Assembly (NCBI RefSeq): GCF_003369915.1 | Contig: NW_022881647.1 | Coordinates: 744,001-808,000, forward strand | Source of the DNA: Drosophila miranda | Taxonomy: Eukaryota > Arthropoda > Insecta > Diptera > Drosophilidae | Reading direction: 5' to 3' | Length of the DNA stretch: 64,000 nucleotides | Part shown: positions 34,554-45,777 of the stretch, piece after piece | Position numbering within the stretch: position 1 is the first letter of the stretch | How the letters are laid out: every line of letters starts with the position of its first letter | The notes under the pieces: generated by a model | Told to the model about the DNA's origin: nothing | What the model saw: the letters and a program-made list of their open reading frames with translations, nothing else | The model's database searches: none | Made by a program: the position numbers and the translations under genes

Positions 34554-35260
34554 GACAGGATCCTGAGGCCTCTGTCCGGCGATTGCCTAGGCGTTCTTGA
34601 TGACACCTGTCGGCGTTCCCTCCGCATGATTCCCTCCCGTAGTTTGTGACCCCGCAGGGTCCCGAGGCCGCTATCCGACGATCGTCTAAGCGTCCCCGGT
34701 GATGCCTGTTGGTGTCTCGCCTGATCCCCGTAGTTCCCTGGGTCCCGAAGGGGCTGTCCGGCGATTGCCTAAGCCCTCTCGGCGATACCTGCTCTGTATG
34801 ATAAAGACAGTAATGTTAGGCCGACAGGGTCCCGTAAGTACCGTCCGGCGATAGCCTAGGTACTCTCGGCGATACTTGTCGGTATTTCCGCATAGCAAAG
34901 TCCCCCTTCCGCGTCGTAGTAATTCTTAGGCCGACAGGGTCCCGTAAGTACCGTCGGTACTCTCGGCGATACTTGTCGGTATTTCCGCATAGCAAAGTCT
35001 CCCTTTCCGAGTCGTAGTAATTCTTAGGCCGACAGGGTCCCGTAAGTACCGTCCGGCGATGTCCTAGGTACTCTCGGCGATACTTGTCGGTATTTCCGCA
35101 TAGCAAAGTCCCCCTTTCCGCTTCCCGTAAGTACTGTCCGGCGATAGCCTAGGTACTCTCGGCGACACCTGTCGGTATTATCGCATAGTAAAGATCTCCG
35201 TATTGATTCTGAGTTCGGTGGGATCCTGAAGGCGATAACCGGAGTGCTCTCGGTGAAACC
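34554..35260 (+). repeat. ~100 bp degenerate tandem repeat inside the LTR, about eight copies
   Basis: Each copy reads gacagggtcccgtaagtacc, then gtccggcgat, cctagg and ctctcggcgatac-ttgtcgg. Starts lie near 34554, 34653, 34739, 34826, 34934, 35035, 35125 and 35222. Copies 4-7 are most alike; the outer ones have diverged. Confidence 0.8.
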
Positions 35261-35426
35261 AACTGCCACGTCCCACGCTACGATCGCTCCCGTCCGCGGG
35301 ACTGCTGCCCCGTCCCCCATCGTCGGTCCGAAATACGGAGTCCCGGCAAATTATAAATATTACTGTAATTTCGACCCTGGAGTAGACTGAGTTATGTACC
35401 CCAGCCCAGGATCGCTTCCTTACAGA

Positions 35427-35444
35427 TGGCGCCCGAGCAGGGAC
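35427..35444 (+). other. Primer binding site of the LTR element
   Basis: TGGCGCCCGAGCAGGGAC matches the 3' end complement used by tRNA-Lys-primed retroelements with one difference from the common form (AGC for AAC). It starts 2 bp after the LTR-like CA end. Confidence 0.85.
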
Positions 35445-35847
35445 TCCGGGATTCCGTTATGTTTTGGGGCGCTAAGTGGAACAGTCGATCAGAAAAACGA
35501 GTAGCAGGGGGAATCGGGACTGTACCATGCGCAAGCACGGCCAGTCGGAATCATTAGGACAAGAATAGCTGTATATCTCTGTAAAACCGCACGTGAGGCC
35601 GCCCATCATTCACGTACATCCGAGGCTGGCTTCCCTAACCTCCCTAGCAATAGCGTCAACACGTGGAGACGGCAGAGAAAGGGAACCGAGCCGAAGCTGG
35701 GCAGAAATCGCTAGAGAGAGAGAGCGACACGTACGCGGCGAGCAGCGCGTCGTGAGCTGTAGAGGCCGAGCGAGCGTCGGAATCCTCCCGAAGGCCAACC
35801 AGCCCGGCCATATATTTCGTACCCAGACCCAGAAGAGAAGATAGTCA

Positions 35848-36060
35848 ATGCCCGGCCCTCAGCGCGAGCAGTCAACGCCCGGTCTTCAGAGCAGTCATTC
35901 AATGCCCGGTCTTCAGCGCGATCATTCAATGCCCGGCCTACAAAACAATAGCCGAGAGTCAATGCCCGGCCCTCTGCGCGAGCAGTCATTCAATAAACGG
36001 TCTTCAGCGCGATCCTTCAAGGCCCGGCCTACAAAACGATAGCGGAGAGTAAACGCCCGG
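35848..36060 (+). repeat. Leader tandem repeat (~28 bp, cattcaatgcccggtc type)
   Basis: About eight imperfect copies of a unit containing caatgcccggtcttcagcgc and a gatcattc or gagcagtc link. It lies between the PBS and gag. In one frame it reads as MPGPQREQS-like repeats, but no conserved protein is implied. A second direct repeat (aggacaattccaaggacaac) occurs twice at about 36147 and 36213. Confidence 0.7.
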
Positions 36061-36345
36061 CCTTCAAAGTGATCAGCCAGCGTTCAGCTATCAACACGGG
36101 ACGAGATCCAACGCTTAAATCAACGAACCCAGCACGACCAGGACCACAAGGACAATTCCAAGGACAACGATTGCAAGGACTATCGACCGGCCTAGCAAGG
36201 ATCAACAGTCAGGACAATTCCAAGGACAACGATAGCAAGGACTATCGACCAGGACCCCAAGCAGCAAGGACGCCTCCACTGGACAACCGTGTTAACCGTG
36301 CATACGCCGTGCTTCCGTGACTAGCCCGAAGGACTCCGGTATTCA

Positions 36346-37453
36346 GTGCGTTACCCAAGAAAAGATTCTACCGGAGGGTCAATACGTGATACTACCGTCG
36401 GAAACGCGAAAGACCTCGAAGTGCCAGTTCGACCACCGTGCTTCGACATGGGGGTACAGTGGATTTCGTATCGGCGCAAGGACGAATTGCAGGCCATCGC
36501 CGCCGAATTCGGCCTCGGTGAGACCGGGACAGTGGACGAACTGCGCAGCGGGATCTCGGCCTTTATCTTGCGCGGTGAGCATCCGACTGCGATCGAAAAA
36601 CGGATCAAAGAGCTCGGAATGGTCTTCGACAGCGCGCCCAGCCCGAGAAGCCCAAGGAACACGTCCCCGTCGCCGGGATCGAGTCAGCGAGAGCGGAAGG
36701 AAGGAATCTGTGCGGAGCAGCCTCTATCCATCATAATTCCCAAGTTCCCGCGCGCATCTCACGGCGACTCTGGCCGGCTTGAAACCACGACTGACCGGCG
36801 ACATGGTGACCATCACCACCATCACCGCTCCCCGAGGAAGGCGGAACACCGCGACCCGGAAGGGAAGAAATCTCCTTCGCCGCCCTGGCCGATAAGCTGC
36901 GCAATTGGGGTCTGAAGTTCGACGGACACTCGGATGCGCTGGCTTTCATCGAACGGTTGAAAGAAAGGGTCGACTCATATGGCGGAAGCCCAGCACAACT
37001 GCCGCGAGCCATCTCCGGGCTACTTACTGGCAAGGCAGAAGGATGGTTTAGGACGTTCCAGATGCAAGCAACCCATGGACCGAATTCCGGAAGGAGTTCT
37101 TGGAGTTCTTCCTACCCCCGCGATACTTTCAGCGCTTGGAAGATACGATCCGCTCCCGTCACCAACGACCCCGAGAAGCCTTTCAGGACTACTTGATCGA
37201 CCTCCGACTCATGATGCAACGAGCTCAGTATACTCCAGACAGGGAGCTGGACAGGATCTACGAGAACCTTCGGCCGGAATACCAACTGTTCACCTGTAGA
37301 CATGAGTTCGAGACGTTGCGAGAACTGACACAATTGATAGTAGCGTACGAGACAACGCGGGACCGCGAACAAACCCCCCCAGCTAACGACCGCCCAAATC
37401 CGAAAGCCAGAACGCCATCATACCAAGGACCCAGGATGGAGACCGGCCGGTGA
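36346..37453 (+). pseudogene. gag: gag, capsid region, broken in three frames
   Basis: Frame 1 (36346 to ~36870) has a SAP-like stretch (KDELQAIAAEFGL, then GTVDELRSGISAFI). A shift near 36870 leads to EISFAALADKLRNWGLKF and the gypsy-type capsid segment ISGLLTGKAEGWFRTF. A second shift near 37070 leads to FRKEFLEFFLPPRYFQRLE and LRPEYQLFTCRHEFETLREL, ending at the stop at 37453. The capsid assembles the retroelement particle. The arrangement is that of gypsy-superfamily Gag; two frameshifts make it non-functional as read. Confidence 0.8.
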
Positions 37454-37659
37454 ACACACGCCGGGCCTGCCGTAATTGCGGGGAGGAAGGTCATTTCAGC
37501 AGTTCATGCAGGAATCGGCGACGGCTATTCTGTTGGGAGTGTGGCCGCCGCGGCCTCCGGACGATCAACTGCTGTAGGCTATCCGAGTCGGGAAACGGAC
37601 CGAGTCTCCGCTCGTCAGGGAACCGATCGGAGACATACCTCCAGGGCCCCCAGGAGTAA
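37450..37659 (+). pseudogene. Gag nucleocapsid zinc knuckles
   Basis: A CCHC knuckle (CRNCGEEGHFSSSC) is followed by a second, CWECGRRGLRTINC, in which Leu stands where His is usual. This pair with a variant second knuckle is seen in insect gypsy-group elements. It is in a different frame from the capsid end, adding another break. Confidence 0.75.
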
Positions 37660-38870
37660 CTCATCCCTTAAGTTTGGAAGGGGGCAGGATCGCCGCGCTA
37701 GTAACCATCGAAGGAGTACCGCTCACAGCTACCCTCGACACGGGAGCAACGCGGTCGTTCGTCAGTCAACGCATCGCTCATAAAGTAAGTACTGGAGGGA
37801 ACGCACGGAATATAAGGACTAATATCGACCGCCAGGCGGACGGTACAGCAAAGGAGGTGACGCAAGCAGTTTCGGTCAAGGTACGTCTGGATCAACAGGA
37901 AACGCGGGTGATTCTATTAGTCCTACCCATGGTAGTGGACGACATCATACTGGGGCTCGATTTCCTTTGCGGCGTCCAGGCCATAATACAATGCGGACGA
38001 GCGTACTTGCAGTTGACCCAGCGGGCGATCCGGGAAACCAACCCGATCCCCACATCATCCTCGACTCGGCCCCGCATGGTTACTTTTAGTGACGAAAGTC
38101 CCGCGACTGCATCCGCTGCTCCTACCCACTCGACCAATCCAACAGCGACCCACCGGACGAAGCCGACGCACCCGAACCTCGACCACGCCAGACCCAGCAA
38201 TGTACCAGTGACAACGCACCAGAATCCCAACCACGCCAGACCCAGCAATGTACCAGTGACAACGCACCGGAATCTCGAACCCGCCAGACCCAGCAACGTA
38301 ACCGAGACCCATCAACGTATCCATAGCAACGCACCAGAATCTCGAACACGCCAGACCCAGCAACGCCACCCGAACCCAACCCACGATTCGATACGACCAC
38401 GCCAGAATCATCAACGAAGCTACGACGGAGACGACTGCGACCCCCAGGGCCAGTCCGTCCGCCTCGAAGAACACCCAGAGCAACGAAGATTCGACGGAGA
38501 CGACTGCGACTCCGCTGGACACACCCAGGGCCAGTCCGTCCTCCTCGAAGAACACCCAGAGCAACGAAGATTCGACGGAGACGACTGCGACACCGCTGGA
38601 CGCACCCAGGGCCAGTCCGTCTGCCTCGAAAACCACCCAGAGTATCCCTACCAAGACAACGGAGCTAAGCCACGACCACGCCAGAACCAGCAGTAACATC
38701 AGGACAACGTTTCTAAGTTTCGACCACGCCAGACTCAGCAGCAATACAAGGACAACGCATCGAAGCCTCGACCACGCCAGACCCAGCAGCAATACAAGGA
38801 CAACGCATCTAAGCCCCGACCAAGACGGACCCGGCGGCGCTAAAAATATAACACGATCGACGCGAGCCAA
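37657..38870 (+). pseudogene. Retropepsin-like protease and repeat-rich linker, unit a
   Basis: The protease active site is LDTGATRSFVSQRIA. This copy retains 36 bp (ATATAAGG…GCAAAG, near 37810-37853) that the other units lack. The linker carries 16-residue repeats (HARPSNVPVTTHQNPN) and then a second repeat class; a shift near 38310 sends it into an alternative frame (YDGDDCDPQGQ). Protease normally processes Gag-Pol. There is no ATG; it would depend on readthrough or frameshifting from gag. Confidence 0.75.
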
Positions 38871-38877
38871 ATCAGAA

Positions 38878-40604
38878 ATGCCCAGCAGTGCGGCTCAATC
38901 AGAGCGAACGACCCCACGGGAAACCAGCATCACTCTACACCACGGCCTGGAAGACCACGGCCCCGAAGGACATGTGCGGGTCAAGGCATACCAACTCGCA
39001 CCTCACCCCCCACCGAATTATCAACTCGCCCCGTTAGCCGATGCCGCGGCCGGTCGACAACGCAACCCTTTTCGGAGATCAGACTCGACTGACCCTATCA
39101 CCGTGAACCTCGCCATCATAACATGTCCCCTGCTCGAAGAAATCTCGCCACCGACAGTCCCCATCACCGAACCGCCCCTTCCGCCGTGGGTAGCCGAGTT
39201 TTTGAAGCAAGAATTGGCCAAGTTCGAGGGATTGGAGGGCGTGTCTCACATAGCTGAGCATACCATCACTCTGAAGGACGACAAACCGATAAAGCAGAGG
39301 TACTTCCCCGAAAATCCGGCCATGCAGAAAATCATCAATGCCCAGGTCGACGAGTTGCTGCAAGACGGGCGGATCGAAGCTTCAAAAAGCCCACACAGCG
39401 CTCCTATCGTACTGGTGGGAAAGAAGACAGGCGAGATGCGGATGTGCGTAGACTACCGACAACTCAACGCGCAATCAATACCCGACGCCTACCCACTGCC
39501 CAGGATCAACCACATCATCGATAGGCTCCGTAACGCACGTACATCTCGACCTTGGACCTCAAGAACGGGTATTGGCAGATCCCGATGGCCGGGGGGAGCC
39601 GAGAATGTACCGCCTTCACCGTTCCGGGCAGAGGACTCTTCCATTGGAAGGTGATGCCGTTCGGACTGCACTCAGCATCGGCCACGTTCCAGCGAGCCTT
39701 GGACAGCGTCATCGGACCACAGATGGAACCCAACGCATTCGCTTACCTTGATGACATTATTGTCATCGGAGCGGCGTTGGAGGAACACGTCGACCATCTG
39801 CGAGAGGTGTTCCGGAGACTACGGGAAACAAATCTAAGATTGAACCAAAAGAAATGCAGCTTCTTCCAGAAAAGCATCGTATACCTGGGACATGTCATTA
39901 GTGAGCAGGGTATACACACCCAGATAAGATCGTCGCCGTCCGGAAGTTGGCCCCACCCAGCTTAATAAAGGAGCTTCGACGCTGCCTAGGAATGGCATCG
40001 TGGTACCGGAGGTTTGTCCCAAACTTCGCGACGATTGTACAACCAATGACCAGCCTCCTGAAGAAGGAGAAAAGGTGGATCTGGAGTGACGAACAGCAGG
40101 CCGCTTTCGAGGAGTTGAAGGAGAAGTTAACCCAAGCACCCGTCTTAGCCTGCCCGGATTTCGCGGAGAGGTTCGCTCTACAAACTGACGCAAGCGACTA
40201 CGGTCTAGGGGCGGTCCTGACGCAACAGATCAGCGGAGAGGAGAGGGTCATAGCCTACGCCAGTCGAAGGCTCTTGAAAGCAGAAGAGAACTACTCAGCC
40301 ACGGAAAAGGAATGCTTAGCCATCGTCTGGGCCATCAGGAAATTACGATGCTACCTGGAGGGCTACTACTTCGACGTCATCACCGACCATCTCGCCTTGA
40401 AGTGGTTGAACTCGATCAATAATCCGACCGGTCGCATCGCCCGTTGGGCTCTGGAACTCCAACAGTATCGCTTTGACGTGCTTTACCGACGGAAGCCAAA
40501 ACATCGTAGCAGACGCGCCTTCCCGGCAACCTATCGACACCATACAGCGAGCCCTAGAAGACCTGCCCACCTGCCCCTGGATACAAAGGTTACTCAAACG
40601 TATC
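38878..40604 (+). pseudogene. Reverse transcriptase and RNase H, unit a first run
   Basis: The RT domain runs from PITEPPLPPWVAEFL through LVGKKTGEMRMCVDYRQLNA to the catalytic YLDDIIVIG. RNase H follows with LQTDASDYGLGAVL and ITDHLALKWLNS. Two breaks are visible: a lost T near 39540 (gcacgtacatc; other units gcacgttacatc), and a shift at acacccagataagatc near 39920 between RT and RNase H. This is the only run with no HLE in RT, so it preserves the empty site (gaagcttcaaaaagccc at 39377). Confidence 0.8.
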
Positions 40605-41440
40605 CGCCTCGAAGAACACCCAGAGCAACGAAGATTCGACGGAGACGACTGCGACACCGCTGGACGCACCCAGAGAGAAAACCACCCAGAGTATCCCTAC
40701 CAAGACAACGGAGCTAAGCCACGACCACGCCAGAACCAGCAGTAACATCAGGACAACGTTTCTAAGTTTCGACCACGCCAGACTCAGCTGCAATACAAGG
40801 ACAACGCATCGAAGCCTCGACCACGCCAGACCCAGCAGCAATACAAGGACAACGCATCTAAGCCCCGACCAAGACGGACCCGGCGGCGCTAAAAATATAA
40901 CACGATCGACGCGAGCCAAATCAGAAATGCCCAGCAGTGCGGCTCAATCAGAGCGAACGATCCCACGGGAAACCATCGCTCTACACCACGACCCGCTACG
41001 CCTGGAAGACCACGGCCCCGAAGGACATGGGCGGGTCAAGGCAGACCAACTCGCACCTCACCCCCCAACGAATTATCAACTCGCCCCGTTAGCCGATGCC
41101 GCGGCCGGTCGACAACGCAACCCTTTTCGGAGATCAGACTCGACTGACCCTATCACCGTGAACCTTGCCATCATAACATGTGCCCTGCTCGAAGAAATCT
41201 CGCCACCGACAGTCCCCATCACCGAACCGCCCCTTCCGCCGTGGATAGCCGAGTTTTTGAAGCAAGAATTGGCCAAGTTCGAGGGATTGGAGGGCGTTTC
41301 TCACATAGCTGAGCATACCATCACTCTGAAGGACGACAAGCCGATAAAGCAGAGGTACTTCCCCGAAAATCCGGCCATGCAGCAAATCATCAATGCCCAG
41401 GTCGACGAGTTGCTGCAAGACGGGCGGATCGAAGCTTCAA
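40605..41440 (+). pseudogene. Protease linker and RT N-terminus, unit a second run
   Basis: After the chimeric joint, linker repeats (DDCDTAGRTQ; HARTSSNIRTT-type in another frame) lead to the conserved spacer and the RT N-terminus up to DELLQDGRIEAS, where the HLE interrupts. Confidence 0.75.
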
Positions 41441-43528
41441 CGAGGGGGAACGTTGTGAGTTGCTGCGGACACCGCAACTCTAGATTTATACCCGATACTT
41501 AGTCAGTAAACTCTCCTCCGGCAGACGCCGCTAATATTGAACGACACGACAAAGAGTGCGTGCCAAAGAGACAGAAAATCAGTCTGAGCGTCACGTCGGG
41601 CGCTGCGTAGCCAGTGCAAATTGATTTGTTCCTTTTGGGTATAAAAATGATCCGATCTGATCCAGATTCAGCAGTCTGATAGATATGGTCATTATCTATG
41701 ATTCTGCGTTTTTAGTTTTCTCGAATCTGCAATATTGTGGATGCAACAGATTTTCGTCCATTGTGGGGGAGGAAGGGGGTGGGGCGAAATTCTGAGATAT
41801 ACGTTTTATAGTGAGATCTAACAGAAGTGCGGATACCAAATTTGGTTACTCTAGCCTTAATAGTCTCTGAGATTTGTGGATGCCCCAGATTTTCGTCCTT
41901 TGCGGGGGCGGAAGGGGGTGTGGCGAAATTTGGACACGAAACGGTCAAGGTCCGATATCACAGGAGCGTGGATACCAAATTTGGTTGCTCTGGCTCTTAT
42001 AGGTTCTGAGATCCTTGAACTCATATTTTGCAATTGGCAAAGCCGACCATGAAACCTGTGTGTTAGAGAGAGACAGAGCGAGAAAGAATGAAATTGTTTT
42101 CTTGATTCTGGCTATAATAATTATACGATCTGGTTGAGATTTTACACTCTAGAACATATAGTCATCCTCTACGATTCTGCGTTTTTGGCTTTATCGTATC
42201 TTTAAAAATGTGGATGCCACAGATTTTCGTCCTTTGTGGGGGCGGAAGTGGGCGGGGCGAAGTTTTGAAATATTTTTGTAGCAGTGACATATCACAGAAG
42301 TCTGGATACAAAACATCGTTGCTCTAGCTCCTTTAGTCTTTGAGCACTAGGCGCTGAAGGGGACGGACAGACGGACAGACGGACGGACGGACAGACGGAC
42401 AGACAGACATGGCTCAATCGGCTCGGCTATTGATGCTGATCAAGAATATATATACTTTATGGGGTCGGAAACGATTCCTTCTGGACGTTACACACATCCA
42501 CTTTTACCACAAATCTAATATACCCCAATACTCATTATACCCGATACTCAAGTAGCCGAGTCGATTGGGCCCTGTCTGTCTGTCTGTCTGTCCGTCTGTC
42601 CGTCTGTCCGTCCCCTTCAGCGCCTAGTGCTCAAAGACTATAAGAGCTAGAGCAACGATGTTTTGGATCCAGACTTCTGTGATATGTCACTGCTACAAAA
42701 ATATTTCAAAACTTCGCCCCGCCCACTTCCGCCCCCACAAAGGACGAAAACCTGTGGCACCCACAATTTTAAAGATATGAGAAAACCAAAAACGTAGAAT
42801 TGTAGAGAATGACCATATCTTTAAGACTGCGGAAGCTGAATTGGATCGTATTATTATTATAGCCAGCATCAAGAAAACAATTTCATTTTTTCTCGCCCTG
42901 TCTCTCTCTAACAGACACGTAGCATAGGCGGCTTTGCTTAGAGTAAAACATTAGCGCCTAGATCTCAGAGACTATAAAAGCTAGAGCAACCAAATTTGGT
43001 ATCCACACTCCTAATATATCGGACCGAGACGAGTTTGTTTCAAAATTTCGCCACACCCCCTTCCGCCCCCGCAAAGGACGAAAATCTGGGGATATTCAAA
43101 AATCTCAGAGACTATTAAGGCTAGAGTAACCATATTTGGTATCCGCACTTCTGTTAGATCTTACTATAAAACGTGTATCTCAAAATTTCGCCCCACCCCC
43201 TTCCGCCCACACAAAGGACGAAAATCTGTTGCATCCACAATATTGCACATTCGAGAAAACTAAAAACGCAGAATCATAGATAATGACCATATCTATCAGA
43301 TTGCTGAATCTGGATCAGATAAGATCATTTTTATGGCCAATAGGAACAAATCAATTTGCAGTGGCTACGCAGCGCCCGACGTCACGCTCAGACTGATTTT
43401 CTGTCTCTCTCGCACGCACTCGTCTGCCGGAGGAGAGCCCTACTGACTAAGTATCGGGTATAACTGTAGAGTTGCGGTGTCCGCAGCAACTCACAACGTT
43501 CCCCTCGTTTTGAGTATCGGGTATAAAA
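41441..43528 (-). mobile_element. HLE 2 with nested HLE 3 (inverted), in RT
   Basis: The outer HLE is on the minus strand: cgagggggaacgttgtgagttgc at 41441, body to ccccaatactcatt at about 42536, and its last bases (ttgagtatcgggtata) at about 43511-43527. A plus-strand HLE (about 42537-43510) splits it between two Ts, the usual HLE target. The inner element has lost internal sequence (actcaagtagccgag joint near 42553). The outer insertion is in cttcaa/aaagccc of the RT gene. Confidence 0.82.
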
Positions 43529-45760
43529 AGCCCACACAGCGCTCCCATCGTACTGGTGGGAAAGAAGACAGGCGAGATGCGGATGTGCGTAGGCTACCGA
43601 CAACTCAACGCGCAATCAATACCCGACGCCTACCCACTGCCCAGGATCAACCACATCATCGAGACGCTCCGTAACGCACGTTACATCTCGACATTGGACC
43701 TCAAGAACGGGTATTGGCAGATCCCGATGGCCGAGGGGAGCCGAGAATGTACCGCCTTCACCGTTCCGGGCAGAGGACTCTTCCATTGGAAGGTGATGCC
43801 GTTCGGACTGCACTCAGCATCGGCCACGTTCCAGCGAGCCTTGGACAGCGTCATCGGACCACAGATGGAACCCAACGCATTCGCTTACCTTGATGACATT
43901 ATTGTCATCGGAGCGGCGTTGGAGGAACACGTCGACCATCTGCGAGAGGTGTTCCGGAGACTACGGGAAACAAATCTAAGATTGAACCAAAAGAAATGCA
44001 GCTTCTTCCAGAAAAGCATCGTATACCTGGGACATGTCATTAGTGAGCAGGGTATACACACCCAGATAAGATCGTCGCCGTCCGGAAGTTGGCCCCACCC
44101 AGCTCAATAAAGGAGCTTCGACGCTGCCTAGGAATGGCATCGTGGTACCGGAGGTTTGTCCCAAACTTCGCGACGATTGTACAACCAATGACCAGCCTCC
44201 TGAAGAAGGAGAAAAGGTGGATCTGGAGTGACGAACAGCAGGCCGCTTTCGAGGAGTTGAAGGAGAAGTTAACCCAAGCACCCGTCTTAGCCTGCCCGGA
44301 TTTCGCGGAGAGGTTCGCTCTACAAACTGACGCAAGCGACTACGGTCTAGGGGCGGTCCTGACGCAACAGATCAGCGGAGAGGAGAGGGTCATAGCCTAC
44401 GCCAGTCGAAGGCTCTTGAAAGCAGAAGAGAACTACTCAGCCACGGAAAAGGAATGCTTAGCCATCGTCTGGGCCATCAGGAAATTACGATGCTACCTGG
44501 AGGGCTACTACTTCGACGTCATCACCGACCATCTCGCCTTGAAGTGGTTGAACTCGATCAATAATCCGACCGGTCGCATCGCCCGTTGGGCTCTGGAACT
44601 CCAACAGTATCGCTTTGACGTGCTTTACCGACGGAAGCCAAAACATCGTAGCAGACGCTCCTTCCCGGCAACCTATCGACACCATACAGCGAGCCCTAGA
44701 AGACCTGCCCACCTGCCCCTGGATACAAAGGTTACTCAAACGTATCCAGTCACGACCTGAGGAATGCAGAGAATTTATAATCGAGAACGGACAGATCTAC
44801 CGGCAGCCTGGAAACCGACCAATCGAGGAAGAATCTCACCAGTGGAAGTTATGCCGTCACTCGTAGACGAGTGTTAGAAGAATGCCACGATCACCCGACC
44901 GCCGGACACCTAGGAATACGGAAGACTACCACTCGGGTAACCCAACGATATTACTGGCCAGGACTCTATAGAGACGTGGCCCGATACGTGAAACATTGCG
45001 AAAGCTGCCAAAATTTAAGGTGAGCCAGAACAAACCCGCAGGTCACATGTATACGCGCCAGGCTAAGGGCCCGTTCGACATCCTTTGCGCGGACTTCGTA
45101 GGCCCACTACCCCGCTCAACGCACGGCAATACGATGCTCCTCGTGTTCTTCGACTCATTCTGCAAATGGGTAGAACTTGTGCCACTCCGGAAAGCCACAA
45201 CCGCCCACTTGGAGAAGGCGTTCCGAGAGAGGATACTCTGCCGATTCGGGGTCCCGTGGAAGTTTGTGTGCGACAACGGAACACAATTCACTAGTCGGTC
45301 CTTCCGGAAATTTTGCGAGGTGGCGGGAATGGAGCTCGAGCACACCGCGCCGTATACCCCTCAGCAAAACCCGACGGAGAGGGCAAACCGGACCATTAAG
45401 ACAATGATTGCACAATACGTCGACGGGGAGCAACTGACCTGGGACGATCTCCTCCCCGAGTTAAGCTTGGCCATAAACAGCAGCACGTCGGACACCACGG
45501 GCTTCAGCCCGGCCTTTTTGGTACGACGAAGTGACCCCAGGATTAGGAAATGAACCAGAGCCTGCCCACGAGAAGGCGCACGACTGGAGGAAGTGTTCAA
45601 GGTCGTACAGGAGAACACCCAACGGGCATCCCAAGAGCAGAAGAGAACATACGACCTCCGACGGCGCGAGTGGCGACCCGATCTAGGAACCCTAGTCCTC
45701 CTTCGGCAGCATCACTTATCCAAAGCCGCCGACGGTTTCGCGGCAAAGTTGGCCCCTAAG
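43529..45760 (+). pseudogene. RT, RNase H and integrase, unit a
   Basis: RT (YLDDIIVIG) is in 43556-44110; RNase H is in 44089-44760, shifted. The integrase zinc-binding segment (HDHPTAGHLGIRKTT … HCESCQ) spans about 44870-45010. The integrase core is in 44996-45553: first Asp in CADFVGPL, second in VCDNGTQF, Glu in NPTERANR. A 35 bp deletion between two gtac copies removes GREPRLPGAL after AFLV, so the frame closes at 45553; the C-terminus continues in another frame to AAKLAPK-stop at 45763. Confidence 0.82.
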
Positions 45761-45777
45761 TAACTCATCCCTTAAGT

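Larger units (their letters stand above)
33450..35424 (+). mobile_element. Probable 5' LTR of a gypsy-superfamily element (left edge uncertain)
   Basis: The right boundary is set by the primer binding site that follows (…cttccttaca, then tggcgcccg). An AATAAA at 34400-34405 could be the LTR polyadenylation signal. The left boundary is inferred from the poly(G) run and a change in composition; no second LTR copy is in the window to confirm it. LTRs near 2 kb with internal repeats are known in the Ulysses/Osvaldo group. Apparent Arg/Gln/Asn-rich frames on both strands in 33450-33900 are repeat translations, not genes. Confidence 0.5.
37657..45760 (+). repeat. Pol amplification unit a (composite, 8.1 kb)
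   Basis: Begins at taactcatcccttaag before the protease. It contains two partial pol runs: the first (37657 to ~40604) stops in the RNase H to integrase link and is joined, at cgtatcc/gcctcgaag, back into the protease linker. The second continues through linker, RT, HLEs, RT, RNase H and integrase to gcccctaag at 45760, where unit b starts. The chimeric joint indicates unequal exchange. Confidence 0.85.

Noticed and set aside
36777-36840. His-rich tract (HHHHH) as a possible metal-binding motif in gag
   Set aside because: Encoded by a short CAC/CAT repeat next to a frameshift; no other support.
41842-42440. CRISPR-like or satellite array suggested by tetranucleotide runs (gacggacagacgg) and repeated gggcgaaatt blocks
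   Set aside because: These are standard internal parts of DINE-1/INE-1-like elements; no spacer structure and a eukaryotic context.
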